64,000 bases of DNA from Pseudoflavonifractor intestinihominis (GCF_040096055.1 NZ_JBBMFK010000004.1:1-64000), one strand, 5' to 3'; counted from the first letter of the stretch, positions 24,323-33,502 are shown. The notes: a model not told the origin generated them from the sequence alone. Program-made: numbers and translations.

Positions 24323-24409
24323 GCTTTGCCTGCGCGGCAATTGTTGCGAAACAGGCCGGAGAATGGTATGATAAAAGGAACAAAGTACCAACTGGAGGAG
24401 GCGTCAGCC

Positions 24410-25120
24410 ATGATACGGATTGCCCTGGTAGAGGACGAGGAGAGCTATGTGGAGACCCTTCGGTCGTTCCTCTCCCGCTACGAGCGGGAGCGGGGAGAGC
24501 GGCTCCAGATCACGGTGTTTTCCGACGGGGACGAGATCGCCCTGGGCTACAGGAGCGAGTACGACGTGATCCTCATGGATATTGAGATGCGCTTTATGGA
24601 CGGGATGACCGCCGCCGAGGAGATCCGGAAGGTGGACCCGGAGGTCATCATCATCTTCATCACCAACTCCCCCCAGTACGCCATCAAGGGCTATGCGGTG
24701 GACGCGCTGGACTATGTGCTCAAGCCCCTGACTTATTTCGCCTTCTCCCAGCGGATCGACCGGGCGCTGGAGCGGCTGGGCAACCGGGCCCGGAAGTACC
24801 TGACGGTGAGCATGCGGGGCGGCACCAGAAAGCTGGACGTGTCCCGGCTGTGGTTTGTGGAGGTGCGGGATCACGACCTCATCTACCACACGGACGAGGG
24901 GCTCATCACCACCACCGGCACCATGCGGGAGGCGGAAAAGACCCTGGGGGAGTGCGCCTTTTTCCGCTGCAACAAGGGATATCTGGTGAACCTGGAGCAC
25001 GTGGACAGCATCAGGGAGGACAGTGCCGTTGTCCATGGGGAGATTGTGCAGGTGAGCCGGGCCAGAAAGAAGGCGTTCCTGGACGCCCTGAACAACTATC
25101 TGGGCGAGGTGAGCAAATGA
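24410..25120 (+). CDS. LytTR-family response regulator (second copy)
   Basis: A 236-aa AgrA-like regulator. The receiver domain has EDEES at the N-terminus and the phospho-acceptor in VILMDIEMRFMDGMTAAEEIRKVD. The LytTR DNA-binding domain has WFVEVRDHDLIYHTDEG and FFRCNKGYLVNLEHVDSI. Clearly paralogous to the regulator at 13425-14138. Start ATG 24410 is set by AGGAGG at 24396-24401; a longer in-frame start overlaps the preceding hairpin region. Its TGA overlaps the ATG of the kinase gene (ATGA), so the two are translationally coupled. Here the regulator comes first and stands alone with its kinase, without the hydrogenase and phosphatase genes. Confidence 0.87.
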   Translation: MIRIALVEDEESYVETLRSFLSRYERERGERLQITVFSDGDEIALGYRSEYDVILMDIEMRFMDGMTAAEEIRKVDPEVIIIFITNSPQYAIKGYAVDALDYVLKPLTYFAFSQRIDRALERLGNRARKYLTVSMRGGTRKLDVSRLWFVEVRDHDLIYHTDEGLITTTGTMREAEKTLGECAFFRCNKGYLVNLEHVDSIREDSAVVHGEIVQVSRARKKAFLDALNNYLGEVSK

Positions 25121-26448
25121 ACGAGGAGCTGCTGGGGAACATCCCGCGAATCCACACCGCGCTGGCCGAGTGGACCGCCTGTATGGTCTGCGTGGCCCAG
25201 CTGCCCAAACGGTTCCACGGCGTGAAGCTGTGGAGTGCGGCGGGGGGCTTCTTGGCGGTGCTGTGCGTCTTCCTCGGGCTGACGGGCAATCTGCCCGTGG
25301 GCTGGTTCCTGCCCTGTATTATCGGCGCAGTGCTGATGATGTTCGGATTTTTGGCGCTGTGCTGCCGTATCCCCCTGAAAAACGCGGCCTATTGCTGCGT
25401 CCGGGTCTTTATCATCGCGGAATTTGCCGCCTCCCTGGAGTGGCAGCTGTACAGCTACTACTGGTATTTTGCGGGAGAGGGACAGGGCACCAATTACCTG
25501 ATGCGGTGGGCGGTCCTGTTGGGCACCTACCTGGCGGTGTTCGGGCTGGTGTATCTGCTGGAGTTCCGGCGGCGGAACAGCGATGTGGCGCTCCAGAGCG
25601 CCGAGCTGACCACCCGGGAGATGTGGTCCTCCATTGCCATCGCCGCGGCCATCTACGGCCTGAGCAACCTGAGCTATGTGACGGAAAACACGCCCTTCTC
25701 CGGCCAGGGGGTCTATGAGATCTTCAACATCCGCACCCTGGTGGACCTGGGGGGCATGGCCATCCTCCACGGCTACCACGTCCAGCTCTCCGAGCTCCAC
25801 GCCCGGCGGGAGGTGGACGCCCTCCAGAACGTGCTCCAGGCCCAGTACACCCAGTACCAGCAGAGCCAGGAGAGCATCGAGCTCATCAACCGGAAGTACC
25901 ACGACCTGAAGCACCAGATCGCGGTACTCCGGGCGGAGGCGGACACAGAGAAGAAAAACGCCTATCTGGACCGGATGGAGGAGGAGATCAAGGCCTACGA
26001 GGCCCAGAACAAGACGGGCAACCAGGTGCTGGACACAGTGCTCACCAGCAAGAGCCTCTACTGCCAGCAGCACGACATCAGCCTGACCAGCGTGGTGGAC
26101 GGCACGCTGCTGGACTTCATGGACGAGATGGACCTGTGCACCCTGTTCGGCAACGCCCTGGACAACGCCATCGAGAGCGTGGAGAAGGTGCAGGACCTGG
26201 AGAAGCGGCTGATTCACCTGTCGGTGGCGCGGCAAAAGGGCTTTGTCCACATCCGGCTGGAGAACACCTACGCGGGAGAGCTGAAATTTGACGGCGATCT
26301 GCCCATCACCACCAAGGCGGACAGCCGGAACCACGGCTATGGCCTGAAGAGCATCCGCCAGACGGCAAAGAAATACGGCGGCTCGGCCACGGTGGCCGCC
26401 AAGGGAGCGTGGTTCGAACTACGGATCCTGCTCCCATTAAGTGAATAG
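25117..26448 (+). CDS. GHKL-type (AgrC-like) sensor histidine kinase (second copy)
   Basis: A 443-aa membrane kinase with about six hydrophobic segments in residues 30-235. The dimerisation helix (QYQQSQESIELINRKYHDLKHQ) carries the phospho-acceptor histidine in HDLKHQ. The GHKL ATPase domain has GNALDNAIESVEK and NHGYGLKSI. It is a paralogue of the kinase at 12147-13424. ATG 25117 overlaps the regulator stop codon; the frame is open much further upstream only because it runs through the regulator gene. A terminator follows. The sensed signal is unknown, and no peptide-processing gene lies nearby. Confidence 0.86.
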   Translation: MNEELLGNIPRIHTALAEWTACMVCVAQLPKRFHGVKLWSAAGGFLAVLCVFLGLTGNLPVGWFLPCIIGAVLMMFGFLALCCRIPLKNAAYCCVRVFIIAEFAASLEWQLYSYYWYFAGEGQGTNYLMRWAVLLGTYLAVFGLVYLLEFRRRNSDVALQSAELTTREMWSSIAIAAAIYGLSNLSYVTENTPFSGQGVYEIFNIRTLVDLGGMAILHGYHVQLSELHARREVDALQNVLQAQYTQYQQSQESIELINRKYHDLKHQIAVLRAEADTEKKNAYLDRMEEEIKAYEAQNKTGNQVLDTVLTSKSLYCQQHDISLTSVVDGTLLDFMDEMDLCTLFGNALDNAIESVEKVQDLEKRLIHLSVARQKGFVHIRLENTYAGELKFDGDLPITTKADSRNHGYGLKSIRQTAKKYGGSATVAAKGAWFELRILLPLSE

Positions 26449-26464
26449 AAGAGACTCCCTAAAG

Positions 26465-26506
26465 CCCGGACTTGGAGGAATATCCAAAAAGTCCGGGTTT
26501 ATTTTT
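26465..26506 (+). terminator. Terminator after the second two-component pair
   Basis: Stem CCCGGACTT (26465-26473) with AAGTCCGGG (26489-26497), 15-base loop, then TTTATTTTT. Confidence 0.8.
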
Positions 26507-26658
26507 GTGCTTTTCAGCAGTTCGAGCGGCGGCTTGCGGGAGAAAACCAACTGTTCACGGGCACGTTGTCCCTGGGAAAATTTTTTGTGCTACTCTGTAT
26601 GCAGGCAAAAACAGCGCCGGAGAGAGCGCCGGGCTGAGAAGAATGAGTAAAGGGGAAG

Positions 26659-29052
26659 ATGGATTTGACAAGACGCATTCCGTGGAACAACGACTGGGCG
26701 TTTACCGAGACCTTTGACGAGGCGTTCCTCAACGGAGCGGGGGAGAGCACTATGGTGCGGCTGCCCCACACCTGCAAGATGCTCCCCCTCCACTATGCCG
26801 ACGAGCACGACTACCAGATGGTGTGCGGCTACCGCCGGACCTTTGACGTGCCGGAGCAGTGGCAGGGCAAGCGCCTCTTCCTCACCCTGGAGGGCGCGGC
26901 CCACCAGGCCACCGTGTACGTCAACGGCAGGGAGGCGGCCAGCCACTCCTGCGGCTACACCGCCTTCACCGTGGAGCTGACCGATCTGGTGGCGTACGGG
27001 AAGGAGAACACAGTGGCCGTCAAGCTGGACACCCGGGAGAGCCTGGACCAGCCCCCCTTCGGCCACGTCATCGACTATATGACCTTCGGCGGCATCTACC
27101 GGGAGGTATACCTGGAGGTGAAGGAGCCCGCCTTCCTGTCCGACGTGTTCGTCCGCACCCCGGAGCTGGACAAGGCCCTGGTGGACCTGGCGGTGGAGAA
27201 CAGCGCCCTGGCGGACACGGTGGGCCTGACCATTCTGGACGGCGCGGGCCGGACCGTCTTTACCGGCGCGGCCAAGGCGGCGGAGGCCATCCGCGATTTC
27301 TCCTGTCAGGTGGCCGGCGCGCAGCCCTGGTCCCCCGACAGCCCCGCCCTCTACACCCTGGAGGCCGCCCTGAAGGACGCCGCCGGTACTGTGCTGGACG
27401 TGAAGAAGGTCCGCTTCGGCTTCCGCACCGCCCGCTTTGAGAAGGACGGCTTCTACCTCAACGGGAAGAAGCTGAAGATCCGGGGCCTGAACCGGCACCA
27501 GAGCTACCCCTACGTGGGCTACGCCATGCCCGCCTCGGTCCAGCGCCACGACGCGGAGATCCTCAAGTATGAGCTCCAGTGCAACGCGGTGCGCACCAGC
27601 CACTACCCCCAGTCCCACCACTTCCTGGACGCCTGCGACGAGCTGGGCCTGCTGGTGTTCACCGAGATGCCCGGCTGGCAGCACATCGGCGGCGAGCACT
27701 GGAAGGACGTGGCCTGTGACAACACCCGGGACATGGTCCTCCAGTACCGCAACCACCCCTCCATTGTGCTGTGGGGCGTGCGCATCAACGAGTCCCAGGA
27801 CGACGACCCCTTCTACACCCGCACCAACGCCATCGCCCATGAGCTGGACCCCTCCCGCCAGACCAGCGGCGTGCGGTACCTCTGGAAGAGCAGCCTGCTG
27901 GAGGACGTGTACGCCTTCAACGACTTCTCCCACGCCGGCAACAACGCCGGTCTGCTGCCCAAGTGGCTCATCTCCCCGGGCAAGGAGAAGGGATATCTGA
28001 TCAGCGAGTACAACGGCCACATGTACCCTACAAAATCCTTTGACACCGCCGCCAACCGTCTGGACCACGCCCTGCGGTTCACCACCGTGCTGGACGCCAT
28101 CTACGGAAAGGACGAGGTGGCGGGCGGCTTCGGCTGGTGCATGGCCGACTACTACACCCACGGCGACTTCGGCTCCGGCGACCGCATCTGCTACCACGGC
28201 GTGCTGGACATGTTCCGCAACCACAAGCTGGCCGCGGCGGTGTATTCCTCCGCCGGGGACGGCGCGCCGGTGCTGGCGGTGGGCTCCGAGATGGACATCG
28301 GCGACTATCCCGCCGGCAGCATTGGGGACAACTACATCTTCACCAACGCCGACTTTGTCCGGGTCTGGCGGGACGACCGCCTGCTGGGCGAGTACCGCCC
28401 CACCGGCAAGCGCTGGAAGCACCTGAAGCACCCGCCCATCCCCTTCAACGACACCATCGGCGACGCCATCGAGAAGGGAGAGGGCTGGAGCCACCGCAAG
28501 GCCGAGGCCCTCAAGGACTCCCTGCTGGCCATCCAGCGCTTCGGCGTGAAAATCCCGGCCAAGTACATCCTCAAGACCGGTCTGCGGGCGGTGCGCTATC
28601 TGGCCGGTCCGGGCACCTTCTCCCGGCTGTACGCCAAATACTTTGAGAACTGGGGCACCTCCGCGCCGGTGTACCGCTTCCAGGCGGTGAAGGACGGCGA
28701 GGTGGTGGCGGAGATCTCCAAGTCCTCCAACGCCAAACTGAGCATCCGCGCCGACGTGAGCGCCGCCACCCTCACCGAGGGGGACACCTACGACGCCGCC
28801 GCCATCCGGGTGCGTATCGCGGACGAGAACGGCTCCACCGCCCCCTACGCCCAGCTGCCCGTCCACTTCGAGGTGTCCGGGCCTGTGGAGCTCATCGGGC
28901 CGGACACGGTCTGCTCCGATGGCGGCATGTGCGGCACCTACATCAGGACTACCGGCCGGACGGGCGCCGCCACCCTGCGCATCACCGCCCCCCAGACCCA
29001 GCCGGTGGAGCTGACCTTCCAGGTGACGGCCGCCCCTGCCGACAGAGACTGA
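26659..29052 (+). CDS. GH2-family glycoside hydrolase (beta-galactosidase/glucuronidase-like)
   Basis: A cytosolic GH2 enzyme of 797 aa; no signal peptide. The jelly-roll sugar-binding domain (1-170) has FDVPEQWQGKRLFLTLEGAA and the GH2 sandwich follows. The barrel (about 275-560) has the acid/base Glu in WGVRINESQDD (about 380) and the nucleophile Glu in YLISEYNGHMYPT (about 450). A C-terminal sandwich domain (about 680-790) is of the Big/DUF4982 type seen in gut GH2 enzymes. The gene is flanked by terminators, with no linked transporter, so the substrate (beta-galactoside, beta-glucuronide or other) is not indicated by context. ATG 26659 has GGGGAAG close upstream. Confidence 0.85.
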   Translation: MDLTRRIPWNNDWAFTETFDEAFLNGAGESTMVRLPHTCKMLPLHYADEHDYQMVCGYRRTFDVPEQWQGKRLFLTLEGAAHQATVYVNGREAASHSCGYTAFTVELTDLVAYGKENTVAVKLDTRESLDQPPFGHVIDYMTFGGIYREVYLEVKEPAFLSDVFVRTPELDKALVDLAVENSALADTVGLTILDGAGRTVFTGAAKAAEAIRDFSCQVAGAQPWSPDSPALYTLEAALKDAAGTVLDVKKVRFGFRTARFEKDGFYLNGKKLKIRGLNRHQSYPYVGYAMPASVQRHDAEILKYELQCNAVRTSHYPQSHHFLDACDELGLLVFTEMPGWQHIGGEHWKDVACDNTRDMVLQYRNHPSIVLWGVRINESQDDDPFYTRTNAIAHELDPSRQTSGVRYLWKSSLLEDVYAFNDFSHAGNNAGLLPKWLISPGKEKGYLISEYNGHMYPTKSFDTAANRLDHALRFTTVLDAIYGKDEVAGGFGWCMADYYTHGDFGSGDRICYHGVLDMFRNHKLAAAVYSSAGDGAPVLAVGSEMDIGDYPAGSIGDNYIFTNADFVRVWRDDRLLGEYRPTGKRWKHLKHPPIPFNDTIGDAIEKGEGWSHRKAEALKDSLLAIQRFGVKIPAKYILKTGLRAVRYLAGPGTFSRLYAKYFENWGTSAPVYRFQAVKDGEVVAEISKSSNAKLSIRADVSAATLTEGDTYDAAAIRVRIADENGSTAPYAQLPVHFEVSGPVELIGPDTVCSDGGMCGTYIRTTGRTGAATLRITAPQTQPVELTFQVTAAPADRD

Positions 29053-29080
29053 ACGGGGCATCGAAACCGTATACAGACAG

Positions 29081-29113
29081 AAAGCCCGGCTTCCCATTGG
29101 GAAGCCGGGCTTT
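29081..29113. terminator. Terminator between convergent GH2 and pflA genes
   Basis: Perfect 15-bp stem (29081-29095 with 29099-29113), 3-base loop. A/T content of the outer stem allows termination in both directions. Confidence 0.75.
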
Positions 29114-29120
29114 GTGCAGT

Positions 29121-29879
29121 TTATTTCCGCATTTCGCTGCGGGCCTGGCGGAGTTCGGCCAGGATGGTGTCCCGGGCGGCCCGGGCCTTGTCCTTGTCCA
29201 TGGCGGGCACGCCGGAGAGAAGATAGGGGATGCCCAACGCCTCATACTTGGCCGCGCCCATGGTGTGGTAGGGCAGCACCTCCAGCCCCTTCAGGTTCCG
29301 GAAGGGGGCGAGGAGCCTGCCCAGGGCCTTCAGCTCCTGGGGGGTGTCGGTGAGGCCGGGCACCACCACATGGCGCACCACCATGGGCACCTTTGCCCGG
29401 TCCAGAGCCCGGGCGAAGGAGAGCACCGGGGCCTGGCCGTGGCCGGTGAGGTTGCGGTGGCCCTCCGGGATGGCGTGCTTCACGTCCAGCAGCACCAGGT
29501 CGGTGACGGCGAAGAGGGCGTCGAACTCCCCCTGCCGCTCAGGCCGGTACACGATGCCCGAGGTGTCCAGGCAGGTGTGGATGCCCCGCTCTTTAGCGGC
29601 GGTGAACAGCGCAGTGAGGAAGGGCAGCTGGAGCAGGGGCTCTCCGCCGGTGGCGGTGATGCCCCCCCGGCGGTAAAAGCCCTTGTTCCGCTCGTAGGCG
29701 GCCAGCAGCTCGTCCACCGTCATCTCGGTGCCGCCCTCGGTGGCCCAGGTGTCCGGGTTGTGGCAGTAGAGGCAGCGCATGGGGCAGCCCTGGAAGAACA
29801 CCACAAAGCGGACGCCGGGGCCGTCCACCGTGCCGAAGCTCTCCACCGAGTGGATGCGGCCGGTGTTACATGCTCTCAT
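29121..29879 (-). CDS. pflA: Pyruvate formate-lyase activating enzyme
   Basis: Radical SAM activase of 252 aa that installs the glycyl radical on pyruvate formate-lyase. The 4Fe-4S/SAM motif is FFQGCPMRCLYCHNPDTW (CxxxCxxC, about residues 29-40), preceded by the family signature SVESFGTVDGPGVRFVVF. TGGEPLLQ (about 77-84) is the GGE SAM-binding motif. Length matches the family. Its ATG lies 14 bases inside the glycyl-radical-domain gene with no clear Shine-Dalgarno of its own, so it is probably translated by coupling. It is the last gene of the pfl operon. Confidence 0.92.
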   Translation of the reverse strand: MRACNTGRIHSVESFGTVDGPGVRFVVFFQGCPMRCLYCHNPDTWATEGGTEMTVDELLAAYERNKGFYRRGGITATGGEPLLQLPFLTALFTAAKERGIHTCLDTSGIVYRPERQGEFDALFAVTDLVLLDVKHAIPEGHRNLTGHGQAPVLSFARALDRAKVPMVVRHVVVPGLTDTPQELKALGRLLAPFRNLKGLEVLPYHTMGAAKYEALGIPYLLSGVPAMDKDKARAARDTILAELRQARSEMRK

Positions 29880-30108
29880 GGAAGGTGCGGGCGATGACCT
29901 CGTCCTGCTGCTCCTTGGTCAGCTTGTGGAAGTTGACCGCGTAGCCGGACACCCGGACGGTGAGCTGGGGGTACTTCTCCGGGTGGGCCTGGGCGTCCAG
30001 CAGGGTCTCCTTGGTGAACACGTTGACGTTGAGATGGTGGCCGCCCTTTTCGGCGTAGCCGTCCAGCAGGGAGACCAGGTTGTCGATCTGGGAATCGGTG
30101 ACGTTCAT
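29866..30108 (-). CDS. Separate glycyl-radical domain of pyruvate formate-lyase (GrcA-like)
   Basis: An 80-aa protein equal to the C-terminal radical domain of pyruvate formate-lyase: LLDGYAEKGGHHLNVNVFTKETLLDAQ, then YPQLTVRVSGYAVNFHKLT with the radical glycine in RVSGYA (about residue 55), and ARTFHESM at the end. The preceding gene encodes the rest of the enzyme and stops just before this domain, so the enzyme is split in two. AAAGGAG 9 bases before ATG 30108 shows the small protein is translated independently. It also resembles YfiD/GrcA spare-part proteins, but here there is no second radical domain in the large subunit, so it must be the working domain and not a repair part. Confidence 0.88.
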   Translation of the reverse strand: MNVTDSQIDNLVSLLDGYAEKGGHHLNVNVFTKETLLDAQAHPEKYPQLTVRVSGYAVNFHKLTKEQQDEVIARTFHESM

Positions 30109-30148
30109 GGAACTTTGCTCCTTTCGGGGGGATGAATGAAGTACGGTT

Positions 30149-32248
30149 TTACTCCTCTTCGTCGCTCAGGTTGGGCTCGCAGCAGGCGCAGTCCGGGTCC
30201 ATCTCAAAGGTGATGGCGTCGTCGAAGAAGATCTGGTCGTCCTTGCCCAGGGCGCCGGGGATGATGGAGAAGGTGTTGGAGATGCCGTCCTGGGCGTCCT
30301 TGAAGGGCAGCTTGGACACTGAGCTGAGGGAGGCCACGGCGCCGTGGGTGTCCCGGCGGTGCATAGGGTTGGCGCCGGGGGCGAAGGGCTCGCCCGCCTT
30401 CCGGCCGTCGGGGGTGGAGCCGGTGTTCTTGCCGTAGACCACGTTGGAGGTGATGGTCAGGATGGAGGTGGTGGGGATGCCGCCCCGGTAGGTGTGGTTG
30501 CCCCGGACGTAGTCCATAAAGCCCTGGACCACGTTGTAGGCGATGGAGTCCACCCGGTCGTCGTCGTTGCCGTACTTGGGGAAGTCGCCCTCCACCTCAT
30601 AGTCCACCACGATGCCGTTTTCGTCCCGGATGGTGCGCACCTTGGCGTACTTGATGGCGGACAGGGAGTCGGCCACCACGGACAGCCCGGCGATGCCGGT
30701 GGCGAACCACCGCTTCACGTTCCGGTCGTGGAGGGCCATCTGGATGCGCTCGTAGCAGTACTTGTCGTGCATGTAGTGGATGATGTTCAGGGTGTTGACG
30801 TACACGCTGGCCAGCCACTTCATCATGTCCTGGAAGCGGTCAATCACCTCGTCGTAGTCCAGGTACTCGCTGGTGATGGGCCGGTACTTGGGGCCCACCT
30901 GCTTCTTGGAGATCTCGTCCACGCCGCCGTTGATGGCGTACAGCAGGCACTTGGCCAGGTTGGCCCGGGCGCCGAAGAACTGCATCTCCTTGCCCACCCG
31001 CATGCTGGACACGCAGCAGGCGATGGTGTAGTCGTCGCCGTGGGTGACCCGCATCAGGTCGTCGTTCTCGTACTGGATGGAGGAGGAGAGGATGGAGGTC
31101 TTGGCGCAGAAGCGCTTGAAGTTGATAGGCAGCCGGGTGGACCAGAGCACCGTCAGGTTGGGCTCGGGGGCGGTGCCCAGGTTCTCCAGGGTGTGGAGAT
31201 AGCGGTAGGACATCTTGGTGACCATGCTCCGGCCGTCGATGCCCATGCCGCCGATGGACTCGGTGACCCAGGTGGGGTCGCCGGAGAACAGGGCGTTGTA
31301 CTCGGGGGTGCGGGCGAACTTGACCAGCCGCAGCTTCATGATGAAGTGGTCCACAAACTCCTGGATCTGCTCCTCGGTGAAGGTGCCGGCGGCCAGGTCC
31401 CGCTGGGCGTAGATGTCCAGGAAGGTGGAGGTGCGGCCCAGGCTCATGGCCGCGCCGTTCTGCTCCTTGATGGCGGCCAGGTAGCCGAAGTAGAGCCACT
31501 GGATGGCCTCCTGCACGTTGGCGGCGGGCCGGGAGATGTCAAAGCCGTAGATCTGCCCCAGCTCCTTGAGCTCCTTGAGGGCCTTGATCTGCTCGCTCAG
31601 CTCCTCCCGCTCCCGGGTGACGCCGGAGTACATGATGATGCGGGTGGTGTCCTTCTGGTGCTGCTTGTCCTCAATGAGCCGGTCCACGCCGTAGAGGGCC
31701 ACGCGGCGGTAGTCGCCCACGATGCGGCCCCGTCCGTAGGCGTCGGGCAGGCCGGTGATGATGTGGCTGGAGCGGCAGGCCCGCATCTCGGGGGTGTAGG
31801 CGTCGAACACGCCCTCGTTGTGGGTCTTGCGGTGCTTGGTGAAGAACTCCACGATCTGGGGGTCCACATGGTAGCCGTTCTGCTCGCAGGCCTTCACCGC
31901 CATGCGGATGCCGCCGTAGGGCTGCAGGGCCCGCTTGAAGGGCTTGTCGGTCTGGAAGCCCACGATTTTCTCTCTGCTCTTGTCCAGATAGCCCGGCCCG
32001 TGGGAGGTGATGGTGGAGACGATGCTGGTGTCCATGTCCAGCACGCCGCCCTTCTCCCGCTCCTGGCGGGACAGGTCCATGACCTGGTCCCACAGGGCCT
32101 TGGTGTCCTCGGTGGGACCGGCCAGGAAGGACTCGTCGCCGTCATAGGGGGTGTAATTCTTCTGGATGAAGTCCCGGACATTGATCTCCTTCTGCCACAC
32201 GCCGGGGGTGAAGGAGTCCCACTCCGGTACGATACGCGTTTCTTCCAT
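30149..32248 (-). CDS. pflB: Pyruvate formate-lyase core subunit lacking the glycyl-radical domain
   Basis: A 699-aa cytosolic enzyme subunit that with CoA splits pyruvate to acetyl-CoA and formate. Close to full-length PflB in sequence: the active-site cysteine pair is in IACCVSSMRVGKEMQ (near residue 410), and TPDGRKAGEPFAPGANPMHRRDTHGAVASL is present. The homology to PflB ends at IIPGALGKDDQ and is followed by a unique short acidic, Cys-rich tail (DPDCACCEPNLSDEEE). The missing radical domain is the next gene, 40 bases downstream. ATG 32248 follows AAAGGAGA. Two sigma-A promoters lie upstream. The extra CxCC in the tail might bind metal or help dock the small subunit; this is inference. 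Confidence 0.92.
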   Translation of the reverse strand: MEETRIVPEWDSFTPGVWQKEINVRDFIQKNYTPYDGDESFLAGPTEDTKALWDQVMDLSRQEREKGGVLDMDTSIVSTITSHGPGYLDKSREKIVGFQTDKPFKRALQPYGGIRMAVKACEQNGYHVDPQIVEFFTKHRKTHNEGVFDAYTPEMRACRSSHIITGLPDAYGRGRIVGDYRRVALYGVDRLIEDKQHQKDTTRIIMYSGVTREREELSEQIKALKELKELGQIYGFDISRPAANVQEAIQWLYFGYLAAIKEQNGAAMSLGRTSTFLDIYAQRDLAAGTFTEEQIQEFVDHFIMKLRLVKFARTPEYNALFSGDPTWVTESIGGMGIDGRSMVTKMSYRYLHTLENLGTAPEPNLTVLWSTRLPINFKRFCAKTSILSSSIQYENDDLMRVTHGDDYTIACCVSSMRVGKEMQFFGARANLAKCLLYAINGGVDEISKKQVGPKYRPITSEYLDYDEVIDRFQDMMKWLASVYVNTLNIIHYMHDKYCYERIQMALHDRNVKRWFATGIAGLSVVADSLSAIKYAKVRTIRDENGIVVDYEVEGDFPKYGNDDDRVDSIAYNVVQGFMDYVRGNHTYRGGIPTTSILTITSNVVYGKNTGSTPDGRKAGEPFAPGANPMHRRDTHGAVASLSSVSKLPFKDAQDGISNTFSIIPGALGKDDQIFFDDAITFEMDPDCACCEPNLSDEEE

Positions 32249-32316
32249 AGAAGTCTCCTTTGGTACAGATTTGGTTGCCGGGCGGATTGCAATACCGCAA
32301 TGGTTAGCTTATGCTA

Positions 32317-32345
32317 ATTATACTATTTTGGTATGGATTCGTCAA
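32317..32345 (-). promoter_or_regulatory. Proximal pfl promoter with overlapping palindromes
   Basis: Minus strand TTGACG (32345-32340), 17-bp spacer, consensus TATAAT (32322-32317). An inverted repeat TTAGC-N4-GCTAA (32304-32317) touches the -10 box, and a second, ATTGC-N6-GCAAT (32286-32301), lies just after the expected transcription start. Both are plausible operators. Confidence 0.8.
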
Positions 32346-32389
32346 GAGCAGCGTAAAGCGAGTTGTAAAAATAGACATTCGACCGAAAA

Positions 32390-32419
32390 AGTATACCCTT
32401 TTTGGGGGGAGGTTGTCAA
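32390..32419 (-). promoter_or_regulatory. Distal pfl promoter
   Basis: Minus strand perfect TTGACA (32419-32414), 18-bp spacer, TATACT (32395-32390), lying just past the end of the GT2-TPR gene. It would give the pfl mRNA a leader of about 135 bases. Confidence 0.7.
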
Positions 32420-32425
32420 GGAACG

Positions 32426-33502
32426 TCAAACAGAAGACAAAGAAGAGAAAAATGTCCGGTTGTGGAGGACAGATGGGTCCTCGGGGCGGAAGGACGCGGC
32501 CAGCTCGTTGAAGGCTTTGGCCTTCTCCACGTCCCCCAGGTGGTACCAGCAGACGCACAGCTGAATGGCAGGCAGGTAGCCGTAGCAGTCAGGGGAGACG
32601 AAGGCGCCGGAGGTGTCGTCCCGCTTCCGGGTGAGGGCCAGCTCATACCAGAAGGCGGCCTGCCGCCACCGCGCCCGGGCTAAAAACCAGCCGCCGATAT
32701 CGCAGCACACCTCGGCCCGAGGGGTGTCCAGGGCCAGGCTGCGGAGCAGGGGAGCGAGGGCGTCCTCCCCCCGGCCCAGGGCGGCCATGCACTTGGACAG
32801 CAGGCGGCAGGCGTCGATCTCGTTCTCCAGCCAGCCCTTCCCGCTGTCCAGAAAGGCGGTCAGCTCCGCCGCCGCGTCGGCAAAGCGGCCGTGATACCAC
32901 AGCTCCCGGGCGTAGTAGAACTGTCCTCTGGGGTCCAGAGCCTTGCCCGCGGCCATCTGGGCCTCGTAGATGCGCAGATTGCGGTCCGGGTCTCCGGAAC
33001 CCTCCTTTTTGTGGCTCACCGCCGCGTCGGACCAGCGGACTTGGCCGGCAGGGGTGATGGCCTCGTGGACGGCCCCCGCCCAGCGGAAGCGGGGGTCGTT
33101 GCGCACCACCCGCTCCCGGTAATAGGTAAAGGTGGGCTGTCCCTGGGGGTCAAAGGCGGTGTGGTAGGGCAGCATGACCACGTCGGCCTCCGGCAGCAGC
33201 GCCTCCCGCATGGCCCGGAACCGGACCCGGTCGGGCGCCTCTATCACGTCGTCCGCGTCCAGCCACATGCAGTAGTCGCCGCCGGCCTTGTCAAAGGAGA
33301 AGTTCCGGGCGGCGGCGAAGTCGTCCACCCAGGAAAAGTCAAAAATCTTGTCCGTGAACCGCCGGACGATGTCCTTGGTCCCGTCGGCGCTGCCGGTATC
33401 CACAATGATGATCTCGTCCACCAGATCCGCTGCGCTCTCCAGGCACCGGCCCAGCACGGCCTCCTCATCCTTCACGATCATACACAGGCTGATGGTACAC
33501 AC
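32426..33502 (-). CDS. GT2 glycosyltransferase with C-terminal TPR-like repeats
   Basis: A 358-aa protein beginning with the GT-A fold of family 2 glycosyltransferases: ISLCMIVKDEEAVLGRCLESA, IIIVDTGSADGTKDIV and the metal-binding DxD in MWLDADDVIE (about 78-87). The C-terminal 170 residues are helical repeats (AKALDPRGQFYYARELWYHGRF and DIGGWFLARARWRQAAFWYELAL) resembling tetratricopeptides. Such GT2-TPR proteins glycosylate proteins, peptides or surface polymers; SunS-like peptide glycosyltransferases share the layout, but no precursor peptide gene is adjacent. Start is GTG 33502, with GGAGGGG 6 bases upstream. It is divergent from the amino-acid symporter. Confidence 0.78.
   Translation of the reverse strand: MCTISLCMIVKDEEAVLGRCLESAADLVDEIIIVDTGSADGTKDIVRRFTDKIFDFSWVDDFAAARNFSFDKAGGDYCMWLDADDVIEAPDRVRFRAMREALLPEADVVMLPYHTAFDPQGQPTFTYYRERVVRNDPRFRWAGAVHEAITPAGQVRWSDAAVSHKKEGSGDPDRNLRIYEAQMAAGKALDPRGQFYYARELWYHGRFADAAAELTAFLDSGKGWLENEIDACRLLSKCMAALGRGEDALAPLLRSLALDTPRAEVCCDIGGWFLARARWRQAAFWYELALTRKRDDTSGAFVSPDCYGYLPAIQLCVCWYHLGDVEKAKAFNELAASFRPEDPSVLHNRTFFSSLSSV

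Noticed and set aside
29866..32248. Split pyruvate formate-lyase as a sequencing frameshift
   Set aside because: The two genes are separated by 40 bases without PFL-like coding, the large subunit has its own C-terminal tail, and the small gene has its own well-spaced ribosome site.
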